Below, piece by piece: positions 23,272 to 36,658 of a stretch of 64,000 nucleotides of DNA. Within the stretch, counting starts at the first letter, position 1; the number at the start of each line of letters is the position of its first letter. The notes beneath the pieces were generated by a model. The model saw nothing but the letters and a program-made list of their open reading frames with translations. It made no database searches and was not told the origin of the DNA. The stretch comes from Icerya purchasi (Eukaryota; Arthropoda; Insecta; Hemiptera; Monophlebidae): assembly GCA_039619475.1 (NCBI GenBank), contig CM077115.1, positions 136,660,172-136,724,171 of the forward strand, given 5' to 3'. The position numbers and the translations under genes are program-made.

Positions 23272-24780
23272 TTTTTTGTTTTTTTGGCTTAGCCTTCGCC
23301 ATTTAGCCAGTTTTTTCTTTTACTCAACCCTTATTAATGGGGTATTTTATAAACCTTTCTTATCTATTATTTCTATATTTCTATCTTATGATACTTTATA
23401 AATTTATATACCAGTGAAGCTAAATTTGACGTTGGATCTGCATTGGAACTGGCAAGGTATGCAGTATTGATGAGATTTATGTGTTCTAAGTTTGTCCCTA
23501 ACCTATTCGTAACCTTTACATTGCTAAATAAAATGATCTAATCTACAATCTCTTCTACAACTACTGCATGCACTATCACTGATAATATCCATTTTTGGCA
23601 AACGGACGGGGGTTTTGTTATATCCTGTTCTCAATTATCGTTACTATAAAGTCTCCTTCAAAGTTATTCACCCCTTTAAATCAAGCTTGATACTTTTGTA
23701 TTCTTCGGTAGTCTTTCCCGTTTTGATTACTACTTTGTTGGTACTCGACGTTTCACTCCGTTATTGTGTGTTCTCTAATTACCGGTAAAATATTTTGCCA
23801 ATTTAATTTTTGAACAATTGTTCTGCCTAGTGCGGTTCTCACAATTCTACCTACTATTTCATTTCCTTTAATAGCGCAGTGCGACGGAATCCACTTTAGT
23901 ACTACTATTTCTGTTCCTGCCTGTTGTAAATTAAATACTTGTCTTCTTCTTATAAGGCATTATCGAATATTTGCTTTCCAATTCCATAGTTTGTGCAATA
24001 CAGCTAGAAAGTCCGTTAGAATTAATATTTTTTGACCGACAAACCTAGAATATTCTAGGCTTTTTAATGCAGTGAATAATTCCACTGTGAAAGGAAATCA
24101 ACATACGACAGCCAAACGATTTTAAAAACTCCTCTCGGCTGGGATAATAAAAGGCTGCTGTGAATCCATTTTGCTCCAGATCAAACGATCCATCGGTGCA
24201 GAAGATTGTGGTGTAATCATTGAATCGAGATTTTAATACATGCCATTTATTATCAAAAACTGTTATGATTTGAAATTAGTTGGTTAGTTTTTGTCAAATT
24301 CTTTAGTGTCTAATTCAGTTTGCGGCAGCAAAACGATTCCTGAAAATCCATCCGATATGACGCCGGTTTAATGTTTATGTAAATCTTTAATTCAGAGTAG
24401 TTTTGTTTAAAAATTGTAAGTATTGGAGGAGTTGTAGTAAACCTCCAGTAATCCCGATTTTTTTAACTGTCTAAGATAGGTATCTGTTTAATTTATTAGA
24501 CGAAAGCGATCTTTTTTATTTTTTGTATAAAATTTGCCTTTTGAATGTTTAAGAAGAAATTTAACCGGAAGTTCTGCGCATTCAGCATTGGCTATGGTGT
24601 AGATTTCATAGACCCTAGACAGAGGCGAAGGTTTCTGTTTTGAATAATTTGTAGTTTTTTAATGTTTGCGTGGTTTTTTAATTTTTGAGTAGTTTTTAAG
24701 TTTAATATTGGGACTGCGTATTCTATGTGAGTCCGTATTAAACAGATCGATTAGAATCTTTTATTATCTCTTTACAACAA
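23272..24780 (-). pseudogene. LINE ORF2 remnant with RNase H domain (I/Jockey-group)
   Basis: On the reverse strand, RT-thumb-like and linker sequence (about 24780-24260, including AECAELPVKFLLKHSKGKFY) is followed by the RNase H core. FCTDGSFD (about 24190-24210) is the first Asp motif of RNase H. WIPSHCAIKGNEIV (about 23840-23900) corresponds to the usual WIPSH-x-GI-x-GNE motif. Then comes a C-terminal region with LRTGYNKTPVRLPKM and a Cys-rich tail (about 23530-23640). A T-rich run at 23270-23287 could be the poly(A) tail of the reverse-strand element. Many stops and frameshifts make it dead. The RNase H domain argues for an I-like or related clade rather than Jockey proper. The polymerase core upstream of 24780 was not recognised. 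Confidence 0.8.
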
Positions 24781-27754
24781 AATATCCGTTCTTATTTTAC
24801 TAACCGCAATTATTACTGCTCACTCGGTTTTTTGCAAGAAAACCAAATGTGCTATAGAACACAATTTTACTGATCATCAAAATTAATTAAGAGATTTCTG
24901 TATAAGATATTGGCGTAGATTGAAACGGCTGCATAATATAAGAGACGATTGATATATGCAAAAACTTAACAGGGTGCCGCTAAATCATTTAATTTGTTGC
25001 GATGATAATTGTAAATCGTCACTGAAAAATGGAAATTGTTAGATCCGACATTAAGTTACATTTGAGCACATTTGTCAAACGGGCACCGGATGAATCTGCT
25101 TTTCATTTTAATCCCTAGCCCAACATGCATTATCCCTCATCGGTGGTATATTTTTAATCGTTTTTGTTTATTCCAACACTTCCATCATCAACAGGCATCG
25201 GCGACAATTCTGCTACATAATTACTAAATGTTTTTGATATTTTATACCTGTTAATTAATTGTTTAGCTTTTTCAATATATTAATAAATAAAATTTCATCA
25301 CAGACTTATCTTGTTTGAAACTGTTTTTTCGACAGTCGCCTTTTGTCAACATCCCTAACTATTTTTTGGATACCTACTACTTCGGTTTTTCTGTCTAGTA
25401 CAGAGTATAGTTAAGCTGTAGTCTCGTTATTTCACGAGTAAGCTACGGTACGGCGTACATCCCCATTGCTTTTAGAAATTATTTAGCACTACACAGATCC
25501 TCTTTATGATTATGAATTGAGTTTCTTTACGTATATTTTATAGACGTTTCAACTTTTGCATTGCGAAAATTCTAGTATTACTTAAACGAAGTGATGTTGG
25601 AGCATAAATTATGTCAAATTAAAATAATTTGGCAGTCTTGGTTTAAAGCAACAGTAAGTGGCATTTTTCATCGAAAAATTCAGAATAAAATCGAGCGAAA
25701 AAAGCGCGGTACAGGTAAAAAACTGCTTTAGGTACACCTATTATCCTTTTTTCCTTCCTTTTCGTATTATTATTCTTCGGCAACTCGAAATTGGTGTATT
25801 AACGTAAATTTATCTGCACTACAGCGTACAGCTCCATTTACTGCGCCCATCCTAATTTTGTAGACGGAAATTGATGCCGGCGTCACGTGTAAAAGCTTTC
25901 GGATATATCGTCAATCTACCTGCCGAGCAATGTGTTCGAAAGTGGCAGAGCTTTTTGTCGTTCTTATTCAGTGCTTCGATAATTTATCGAATGCCTTCTA
26001 ACTAACAGACTCGCGCAGTTGCATTGCCACTTTTGCAACCAAACGTAGACAGATGGTATAACAGGCCGTTAATAACAAATTTATCTTGTCTGAAACTTGT
26101 TCCGTATCGCGGAAATACAGATCTCATTCGTACAGCTCTCCTCAACGAAAACCGAATAATTAATAGCGTTTCGACAAAGCGTACTTCTTTCCAGCAAATT
26201 AGCTGCAAAGTGAATATCACCGTAATTCAAATGTGTCTGAAGAATCTTTAAGAGTGCTGGCGCGACCTCTCTCTCTCCTTCGAACCAAACCAAACCGGTC
26301 AAATTTGTAAACGTTTTGTTCTCAGTTTCGAGCTCTGCGAAGAAAATCATTTGGAAAAGATTTTTAATTTAACCGTCTAGTTTTTGCGTTGGTATACAGA
26401 CGGAAATTTTATCCACTTATCTAATGACCCCAGCAATAAATGATACATTTGTAAGCGCTCACTGTTTTTCAAAATATTAAAAATTTACCTCACTTTTCTG
26501 TTCTTGCAAACGGATTTTAAAAAATATAAAATAAATCTCTGCACTGTATTTCGAGTATGAAATTTATACCAAGCAAAAGCGGGGGGGGGAGACTCATAGA
26601 AAATACAAATAAAGTTACCATTGAAAAAAATACACTTGACACGTTTTCCTTAAGTGTCTTATTTACTTCGTTAATTTTATCCTCTTCACAAACACCTTTC
26701 ACTTTTATTACTCCCGATTATTAATCGGGGGAAAGATATGCTATTACGCAAAATATAAATTTCGTATGAATTAAAATAAAAACAACGAAAACAAAAATAA
26801 GTTAAAATGAAATTTACACATGTTTAGAATTGAGATTATACAGCTGACCCGATACTCGCTCGCACGCACACACACACTCACCGGTATATAATAGAAAGAG
26901 ACAGAGAAAAAGAGAAAGAGAGTGAAGGTAGCCTGGAGAACGCATAACGTTTTTTCGTGCCCTGACGATTTCTGCCAGTATACTCCTACCGCCAAGCCGC
27001 GTAAAAAAATTTCGTTCCAAAAATTAAAGAAACTAATATAAGATATTCTCTCAAACGCATTTACGTAACAGAAATATTTACATTATTAATATTTTACATA
27101 TATTATTATTTTTAATAAAGGTACTGTTTGTTACTCATCAAATTATTATTTTTTACCCTCTTTCAATTTCATGAAAATTAAAAGACGAAATTTTGTGAAA
27201 AAATGAAAAGTTGCTTTGAATTCAGCGCTATTTAAACTTATACGTCATAATAAAGAGAAGGCAACACTTAACTGGTTGAAATAATTCGTTAACTACTAGT
27301 GTGTTGAACAACTATCAAACTGAACTGGTCTTTATGTAGCATAAAATTCAGGTGGTACTGAAGAAATTAGACAAACTAAAGATAGTTTACCGAAAGTATG
27401 CTCCTCTTTTTACCTTTTTATATGCCGTAAAGCTTAATATCACGATCTCTAACGAAGCTCCAGCAACAGTTCAAGCACACCTAAGGTTAATCTTTAAGAA
27501 ACTTACGTTATCTATTTATTTTCTCGGTAGTTTAGTTAATAAGTTTTTTTTTTTTTTCATTTGCAATCCATATTTTAAGTTCATGATTCTCACCTAAATG
27601 AAGTAAGGAAAACTCTTCTGAAATTGCATTTAACCTGAAGTATGGTAACGGGTTTTCGCGGAGTTCATACTACTAAAGTTATAATTAAAATTTTCGTTAC
27701 CACGTCGATGTAGTTTTTACCAAAAATGTAGATTTTAATATTTACAAACTGTCT

Positions 27755-27756
<2 letters not shown>
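24781..27756. other. No gene recognised
   Basis: AT-rich DNA. The first few hundred bases may be an unrecognisable continuation of the LINE at 23272-24780. A G run lies at 26581-26589. Overlapping short frames at 26002-26350 occur on both strands and none resembles a known protein. Confidence 0.35.
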
Positions 27757-27811
<55 letters not shown>

Positions 27812-27813
27812 AT
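27757..27813. repeat. (TA)n(TG)n microsatellite
   Basis: About 38 bases of TA dinucleotides pass directly into TG dinucleotides. The same TA-to-TG pattern occurs at 21569-21627 and 53557-53632. Confidence 0.95.
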
Positions 27814-28639
27814 TTCTATAACAGTCAGGTGAAGTATGAGGAGGGGAAGGTGTAAGGGAATCATGTTATGTGAAGCAGTTATGAAAGCTTACTTAAGAAG
27901 ATTCCAATTATAGAGATACATATTCATGTTGTTAGACTTTTCCTCAGTTGTTCTTGTATAGACAAAGGCGATAATCGAAATACGAGTAGATTTATTCAGC
28001 TTTTTTTCCAATTATTATTATTATTATTATTATTATTGCTATTGCTATTTTTTGCTTTTTTCAAATATGCCTTTAATCTAATTTCACTCCTTTTTTCTTT
28101 GATTAAAGATTTAATTCATTTTTAATTTTTCATGGGAGTAAAAAGTTAATTAGGAGGCGCATTCTCGTTTTTTTTTTTTACAAAGGTGTCTATCATAGTG
28201 GGAAATCATTTTCCGAGATCGGTGGACTTTTTTCAGAAAATTTTTATTAAAATTTATAATTCATTTTTTTATGAACAAAAAAAATACATCGAAAATCGCT
28301 GATTTACGTTAATTATTATTTACACAAGTGCTTTGTTTTTTTTGTTTTTTTTTTTTTTTTTTTATTTAATGATTTCATTCTACGCCTTAAATGTGATATT
28401 AAGTGAAGAAAAAAAAAAAAAAAAAAAACGACCGAAAACTCGCTAAAAAGAATGAAGTCAAAATGATGTAGGCCGAATCGTTGAGGCTGAAAAAATATCG
28501 CCGCACATTCTTCAACCAATACGCATTACGTGTAACCGAAAGTAACAGCACTTTAGGCTGGTCTATTTTCCCACATTATTACTGGAAAAAATATTTACAC
28601 TAAAAATTGTGAAATGAAATAGGTTTTTAAAAATAAAAG

Positions 28640-28830
28640 AGAAATACCGACTTCAAGATTTGCTAAAAAAAAAAAGGAAATAAAAATACGCCAAAAAGAA
28701 AAAAAACGGACAAAAGATAAATAATAAAATGCACCTTAATAGGGAATATTATGATTGCTCTTGAAGCAACATTAACTTTTTTTAGTCAGAACAGAAATCG
28801 CCAATTGTAATAATAATTAAAAATCGCATT
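28640..28830. repeat. Partial relative of the foldback element at 47098-47518
   Basis: It shares AATACCGACTTCAAG, A-rich spacer, CAACATTAACTTTTT and AATAATTAAAAAT, then GCATTAAAT, in the same order as the left arm and loop of 47098-47518. No right arm is present here, so it is either a truncated copy or an ancestral single-arm form. Confidence 0.6.
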
Positions 28831-30120
28831 AAATATTCCGGATGTTTTCAATACTTCTTTCTTTTTTTTTCCCCTCTATCCCCAATAACACTTTCGGTAG
28901 GGCTGTTTACTTGTTTAATTTACAATTTTTACTATAATGTTCGTTACGGGCACCATCCAGTTAGGTTTTTGGTTTCCTGTTACAATCATATTAAATTAAT
29001 ATTTTCATAAACTTAAATACACTAGTATTTTAACCTTAATATTATCATATAATTGAATTTTACTTACTATATATAATTTCTTCCACGACAAACTCATTAA
29101 ACTCTTTAAACAGATTTGTAACGGATTCTATAGCGTATAAATTATTCGAATATTTTATTACTACAGTTACATCAATGTGATGTGATGCCTAATATCATCT
29201 AAAAAATTACACATCTTTTGTAATTTTCGTTATCTATAATTTTAAACTTATTTAAATATACTCTAAATACACCATATATCCGGATATGAATTGTACTTTT
29301 AAAAAATTGGGCACAAAGTTTTTATTATTTATTCGTTCTATGATGTTTGGAAAATATTGTTTCGCCAGCCCATTATAACTCTTCCATATATATGTATTTT
29401 AATATTTGTTCATATAATATTCATTTAAAATTACCGTAAACTGTTTTACATTAAGCACTTTATTTTCATCGATGTAACAAGGGTGTCTCATAAATTACGT
29501 TACTGAAATTGTAACTGATTTCAACTTTATTTTTAATTAAAAACATATTTATGTGTTCTTGCAATTCGTATTCAATGGGCATGATACCTGCGATAACTAT
29601 GGCAGCCATATAACTGATCGTTCTATATGCTTTCCAATACTTAGTTTGTAGAAAATTAGCGATTATGTTATTATACTTCTTAAATTATCTCGAAATATCG
29701 TAATTTGAATTTGGTGCCGACAACATTAATGTTGAAGAAATTACCGTAATATCTCCTTCAGATGTTACTCAAAAATGTATTTCTTTTTTTCAAAAATATA
29801 GTTATTTTTTACTTTTCAGCGAATTGATATTATATTTTTAAAAAAACTGGTTTTTATTTCTAATTACATTATTCTTAAATATGGTAATTATTATTGTTTT
29901 TTTACGCACTGCAATACTTTGTTAGGTAAAGTTCTTTTACTTTCATTGGTAATAAACTTTTTTCCACGCTTTTTAATTCTGCTAATATAATGTTTTTTCC
30001 TAAACAATTATAAAATCAGAAATATTGAAATATTCGGCCAACCAAAAAACCTGTTAAATAAAAATATCTAAAATGAAAATGATACTCTTGCTTTTTAGAG
30101 TTTATTTTAGATTATCAAAA

Positions 30121-30164
<44 letters not shown>

Positions 30165-30857
30165 AAATGTAAAACAAAGCGCTGTTTATCTATAAAGAAA
30201 TACGAAGGAGACCAGGATGGTTAAAAATAATAAAAACACTGTCGGATAAGGAAATGATTTTAAGTATAACATTTAAATCGTAACCGACACTTAATGGAGC
30301 GCGAATTTGTCACCCGACCAGCGCGAAATTCGCCGACTCGAGTTTTCTGGTAAATTTGGCGTAGTTTATATTCTAAACGATAAATGTTCAAGCGATTTTT
30401 AGTTAAGTAAAAGCGACCATGACACTTCGTTATATTATCTATTTTATTTTTCAACTGCCAAAAACATCCAGTAAAACTGAAATGTGAAAAGCATTGCCGC
30501 CAATATTGGATGAATTCCAACGAAACTGACCGCGGATACGTTCATTATCAAAGGCCGACATTTCAGACTTAATGAACCAAAATGACAAACGAAAATTAAA
30601 CATTACGCAACTCCCGAAAAGCAGACGGTAAGATATGTTTATTTTGAAAATAAATTTCGGCAATATTACTATATTTCCGTTTTTCATTATATTATTAAAA
30701 AAAAAAAAACAAAAAAAAAAAAAATGGAGCACACTAGGTACTTAAATTGTTAACAATTACAAACAATCTTCGACGACATATAAATGTCTAAAGTATACGT
30801 AATTATAATTAACAAATTATTTTTAAAACAACGCTTATGGAAATAACATTTCTGAGT

Positions 30858-30888
<31 letters not shown>

Positions 30889-31392
30889 GTGAATTAAAGA
30901 GAAAAAAATAGACAAATTTTTCATCGTTTTTCTCCTACCGGGGGATAATTGGAAAAAACAAAAAGCGGGGCAGGCAGAAGCGGTAAAAATTATGTAGATG
31001 AAAGAATTTTGAGAATTTTTCAATAATATTTCTCGAAGTCGACGATTCGACGTGAAACAGTCGGATTTCGGGTAAAGAAAAATCGTTCGCGGTTAAGGAA
31101 GAGTGCGCGAGTTCCAAATTTGATTTTACGGTTGCGTAATCCGATATTGAAACAATAAAATTCTCCCTCAAAAATTTTACCAGTTTCTTCGTATGAGTTT
31201 TACAAATTATAGCTGGAACAAGAAATTTCAAAAAGTTCATCTGTCTCCGAAAAAAAAAAAAAAGTGCGATGAAATTTTTTTAATTTATATTGCGTAATAA
31301 GGTAATTTTTTTTTTTTTTTTTTTTTGGAATAGAGCAGTTGGCGCAACGCTGTACTGCATAACGCGGAATTACGTTAAATCTAAACACAATT
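28831..31392. other. No gene recognised; (AAT)n and poly(A)/poly(T) tracts
   Basis: AT-rich DNA containing (AAT)n at 30119-30161, A-rich tracts near 30697-30724, and T tracts at about 30861-30888 and 31308-31326. Sequence at about 29488-29620 weakly resembles 42050-42150. No coding similarity was seen. Confidence 0.4.
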
Positions 31393-32044
31393 CAGGGTCG
31401 TATCCAGAAGGACATTTTGGGAAGGGGGTAATTATATAATTACGTAAAATCTTCTACGGTAGGCCGTCGATTTGTGAGAAATACCCCTCGTTTCATAAAG
31501 AAAATCAAATAATAGAAATTTAAAAATACGTTTTAAAAATACATAATTATTAGAATTTTTAATTTAACTTTTGTCTTATATTTAGGAGATGAAAAATAAA
31601 ACGAAATTATAAAATTATGCCCTTAAATACAGTAGTTTAAAAATAGTAAGAAAGATAGTATATTTCTTATTAGACACTTTACTTCTTTTTTATTTTTGTT
31701 AGAAATCCGATCCGAATTCCCTTTGTTCGCGAGCAAGTTTAAATATATTATATATTTCTCATTGTACTATTTTTAATTAAAATTGCAAAATAAAAATTAA
31801 AAATAAATAAAAGTGGCTAAAAAGATCGACAATAGTATGTGTTTAAAATAGAATAAAAAAGGAACATTAATAATTTTATTAGAGTAATAAATATTAATTA
31901 TTAAAATCCGTAGGTGTAAAATTCATACAAATCTTTTATAGAATAAATTAAGTTTCTCTGTTATAACAAATTTTTTCATAGAGGCTTTGGTTCTTCGGGA
32001 AGAGAAATGTCCCCTATCCCCCCTCCCACATGGATCCGCCGCTG
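31393..32044. mobile_element. 652-bp hAT-like MITE
   Basis: The left end CAGGGTCGTATCCA and the reversed right end CAGCGGCGGATCCA agree at 11 of 14 positions, and both are followed inward by G-rich sequence. CAATT directly flanks both sides (31388-31392 and 32045-32049), a 5-bp direct repeat. An 8-bp duplication cannot be aligned, so the superfamily is inferred from the ends only. The interior is AT-rich without coding capacity. Confidence 0.6.
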
Positions 32045-32814
32045 CAATTGTTTTTTGTAGTCGAAATTTTGCATTTCGACCATGTTAAAAACTGAACTTA
32101 TTTTAGCTGATTATTTTCCATTTACATCAATAATTAAATAAGTTTATAAGCCGGTTCTTATTTAATAATACTTGAAAATAGAACAGTGTGAGGTATTCTC
32201 AAAGATATAATTGTTTAAACATAATATATATAATACTTGAAATTGATTTTTAACTACGTTAACGTAACTTTTTATGCAAAACATAAAAGCGTTTAGGATT
32301 TTTTTGCTTTTTTTTAAAGCATTTAACGCTGACTTTTATACAAACTTCAAAAATGGATTAATTTAACGCTCTTTCGTCGCACTTTGGGTGAGAGCTTTTG
32401 TCGCTTGCGAAATATATTTTTTATTTTTGTACAGTCTGACGCGCATTTACACAAGCTAGTGAAATCTCAATCTTTTATCATTTAATCAATCGATCGCCCA
32501 AAAAAAAAATTTTGGAATACTCAGGACCACCGCCGGGGGTAAACGTACCTTATTATTTTATTGAAGTACTTTTCCTCTTACAGAATGTTTACTAGAGCTT
32601 TCTTTGTGTACTACTACTCTCTGCAGAATTTTATTCGCTATAACCATATTCTCTGTACTACAGACCTTTTATAGAGTGATATAGATATTTAAATACTGGA
32701 TTAATCTTCGCCATATTATATATTATATGCATATTGACAATGTATTATATTTCTGTCATGGATTAGAAAACGAATTGTTTCCATTTGTAATAATTATTTA
32801 ATTATTTTCCTTTT

Positions 32815-34440
32815 TCTTTTTTTTTTTTTTTTTTTTAAATAAATACAATGTAATTACGAACGTTAATAGTTATAAACATGTGTTACATCAGTGATGATAA
32901 TACATAGTCACTGAATGCAACAAAATAATATTTACATACAAAGTTACTGAGATTTATAAATTCACTTATTATGATATAATTTTAGATAGGAGAGGATTGA
33001 TCAGGTAATTAAAATAATATGTATATATATGTACGTATGTAAACAGCAGTGAAACTACAGTGATGGAATAACAATTAGGATTAGAGTTAAGTAAAGCATA
33101 ACTTAAGATACTTACAGAGGCTGATCATTTGTTTTTGCAGTTAGTTTGATTTTCATTGCTGAGTGGAAGTATTGAAGCAGATTCTGAGCATTTTTATTAT
33201 TAATTATAAGCGATGTATTAGAACTGATATTATGGAGAGCTCGAATTCTGTCAAAGTGGGTGCAATCAAAGATCAGGTGCTGGAAGTTATCAGGCGAAAT
33301 TGATCTACAGAGGGGGCAATTTGGGGAATCGGTAAGTAGGAACCTATGCAAGTATTCACCAAAGTTACCATGACCCGAGAGTACTTGAGAATTAAAATAT
33401 GTTATGTTTAAGTTTTTTAGCTGAATCCTATTTCTAATGTTGGGGAAGAATGTATAAATTTTGCGGCCAGTGCCACAATGATCCCAGCGACTCTGCCACT
33501 CATTGATGATTATGTCATTTACGACGTCTTTTACTTTTTTGGGCAAGGGCACTATTGGAAGCGAGGTATTGCGATGTTGTAACAAGTTTAAAATTTTTGG
33601 CGATCCTATATTCTGACACTATGGCCCGGCTGATAAGAAAGAGATCCAAGGGGAGAATATTAGCTACCACGCAGGCAGCTGAGGAAGGAGCAGTTCTATA
33701 CAGGGAAGATATATGGATGATGTATTTTCTTTGTTGTCTGTTGATTTTTTGGAGTATTTTTTTGTTTATATAGGTACAGCAACCATAACCATAAATTTAT
33801 TGAATTAGTCCTTTATACAGGATCATACATTCTTTGTAACGAAGTCCGTGATTATTTGGTAGTAAGATGCGTAGCTTATCATAAATTGTGTTACATTTGG
33901 TACTTAAGGCTTCCAAGTGTGAAGAAAAGGGTAACTTGTGGTCAATTATGACCCCCAAGTATTTCATGTTATTAACTAGATTAATTGGTTGACCTGAGAT
34001 AATTTTAAGTCCTTCCAGATCAGAAGGTTGAATATTTTTTCCGAAGAGAATAGACTCACATTTTCTAACGAGAATGAGAGTCCCATTTTTGAAATAATGT
34101 TTTCTAAATTATTACAGACAATTTCTATTTTATTCAGGTTTGTGTACTGATTTATGTTGTACGTAATACACAAGTCATCCGTATAGGAAATTAGCGTTGC
34201 CTCGATATTTATTATTCTACATATGTGTTCCAAATCATTATGTACTTTTGAGTAAAGAATGTTCCATAATGTAGGCCCCCGAAAACAGAGCCTTGTGGAA
34301 CCCCGCAGCTTATTTTTTTAGAAGCAGAGGCATTGTTAATTTGTAAACGCACATGCCTGTCTTGAAAGTACTGAATGATTATATTGATTAGAGAGGGATT
34401 GACTGAACTAGAGTTAAGTATTTGGATTATGGAGGACCAT
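32815..34440 (-). pseudogene. R1-like LINE ORF2 remnant with probable poly(A) tail
   Basis: Reverse-strand order is as follows. A segment ending FQDRHVRLQI precedes CGVPQGSVFGG (about 34275-34308, RT motif B region). ISYTDDLCITY (about 34165-34200) is the YxDD catalytic motif with Thr for Ala. MKYLGVIIDHKLPFSSHLE (about 33910-33970) is the KYLG motif. Then comes a C-terminal frame at 33112-33585 with SGHGNFGEYLHRFLL and a Cys/His cluster (CPLC, H, C). Stops and a frameshift separate these. A T run at about 32818-32836 on the forward strand, some 280 bp beyond the ORF stop, fits a poly(A) tail. There is no RNase H between RT and C-terminus, consistent with R1-type LINEs. The endonuclease half and RT N-terminus are lost. 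Confidence 0.88.
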
Positions 34441-35728
34441 CATTTCCTCTTAACAAAATATGTTGGTTTATTGTCGTTCAAACTGGCAAGAAAAAAAAGA
34501 AAAAGAGAGAAAAGACCAATGTAATTTACCGTGTTTTGCACACTGCGTTAATGTTTCGGTTCAGAAATGTCACTATTAAAGGCAAAAGTAACTTTTCATT
34601 TAGCACGTTGTTTCTAAATTCGCTACAATTGCAATATTCGCTTTATTACGAAACCGTACTAATGAAAAAATTCATGCAGAATTTTCACCACGCGACTCGC
34701 ATACTCGCAGTGTAGAGTTAATTTTTTTCGTTCGAATAAGGAAGTTAATCTTTCAAGTTACTAAAGGATATTACCACTTCGCTTTTACCGTTACAAGAAA
34801 CGTACAGCCATGAAGCGAGCTAAATCGTCAGCCTTTTTAAAATACTACCTTTTTACAGCTTCGAAACGCTTCGAGCTATGTAATCGTTGGCTACCTTTGT
34901 CCGCGTTGTCACGAAGAACATTATCACTTGAACGACTCGAACGCGATTATCATTACAAATTATGAACATCGCGCGAATCGTAATTTTTCACTATCATTAA
35001 TAAAAAGAAATTATACCAAAAATAATGGAAAGCCACAAGTAGTCAGCGGAAGGGATATAAATATCATTACACGCCGAGAATGTAGCTGTTTTGAAAAAGA
35101 CTTTCGGTAACTTGACGAGGGATTGTTATTATTCGGTCCAACGCAGATAGCGATATGTGAAACATGTATCGTAACGGAGAACCTTGAACGGATCAGAATA
35201 AAAAGATATTACGAATTAATAAATAAGCCCGTCTAAAACAAGTAGAGTGAAAATATGGTAACAGAGGTAGTGTAGGGGAAAAGATGAAAACGAAGAATTT
35301 CGAAATAGCGAATGTATTGACCGGCTTATGTGTCACGTAAAATCGCCTATTCTCAGGACAGCCAGTTTTAATAATAAGACGATGTTCACTCGTCTTAAGA
35401 TTAGAAAGAAAGGATTATTTAGTCTGTTCGATGTCTACTGTCTACCATACTCTGCCGTTTGTACATCATATCTTTTCGTACGCAGTTTTGCATAATTCTC
35501 GGTAGTTTATTGAATCAAACTTATTTTTTCATCGAGTTGTCATTTTTTTTTCCGGTCTAGTCAATTAGTGAATTTGTTTACTCTCCGTGAAAGTTTCTAG
35601 AAACCGCGTCTGCAGAGGCTGTTATTATTATTATTATTATTATTGTTATTATTATTGTTATTTTGGGAAATTTTAAAAAGCCTGATGTTCTACAGAAAAG
35701 AAACTAGAAGCTTTAATCTTTTATATTA
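34441..35728. other. No gene recognised
   Basis: Mostly unique-looking DNA with an interrupted (ATT)n tract at 35621-35663. No element ends or known protein similarity were seen. Confidence 0.4.
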
Positions 35729-36658
35729 CAACGGTTGGTCCGAAAATTTTGACTACACCCCTCGCATGGCGCGGAAAAATAAGTCAACGGAAATTAAATT
35801 ACATACGCTTGTAGCGTGGAATGTTTTACATTAGTTCTGAAAATTTTAGCTCGATAGCTTCATATATATATATACGGACCATCCGTGCAAAGTCGCATTG
35901 AATTCCACCTACCGGATTTTCAGTTTAAAAAAAAACGCAATTTTTTACGAAAATTGTAATATACATTTCAGTTGTCGTTTACATTTTTTTTTATCTTTCT
36001 CAAAATACCCTATGTCTCATACAATTTTTTTTCAACCCATTTCACCTTCAAAGTTTTCTCAAATTCAGTCTGAGCAGAACACGCGTAAGGAAGTGCTCAC
36101 AAGTGCGGACTGCTTAGGCCACACCACGCAAGGTCTTTTTAAGTATTTGAAAAAGGCAAAAACCACCGGGTCCAACTTCAGAGCTGCACGGAGGGTGTGT
36201 CAACACCTCAATGTTAATATTACATAATAATTCGGTCGTAAGTTTTTGGCATTTCCGCGGTGTCCATTCTCATGAAAACACACCGATATCGAAAATCTCT
36301 TTGGTGAAAATCACTTCGTTAACACAATGCATGTGCACGGCAGAAAACGTTTAAATGGTGTTGTACTTTCCTCCATGAGCTCAGAGTATCTACTGTTCAA
36401 CCAGATTGTTCTTTTAGCCGCAACAGTGTTGCCGTACGAGTCACCGCGAATTTCTCACTCTGAACCCGGAGCCGGATTTCGATATGACTTCGCTACACGG
36501 ATGGCCCGCATACGAGTACCCATTTGAAGCTATCGAGTTGAAATTGTAAGAATTAGTGTAAAACATTCCACGCTGCAAGCGTATGTAATTTAGTTTTCGT
36601 TGACTTATTTTTCCGCGCGATGTGAGGAGTGTGACCGAAATTTTCGGACCAACCATTG
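35729..36658. mobile_element. 930-bp TA-flanked element with long terminal inverted repeats
   Basis: The left end starts CAACGGTTGGTCCGAAAATT and the reversed right end starts CAATGGTTGGTCCGAAAATT. The match continues inward through GCGCGGAAAAATAAGTCAAC, GCGTGGAATGTTTTACA and CTCGATAGCTTCA for roughly 160-200 bp per arm. Flanking TA dinucleotides (35727-35728 and 36659-36660) suggest a Tc1/mariner-type or other TA-targeting element. The interior holds only short frames (for example 35898-36227) with no recognisable transposase, so it is non-autonomous or a deletion derivative. A short (TA)n in the left arm (about 35862-35873) replaces a non-TA segment in the right arm. Confidence 0.8.
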
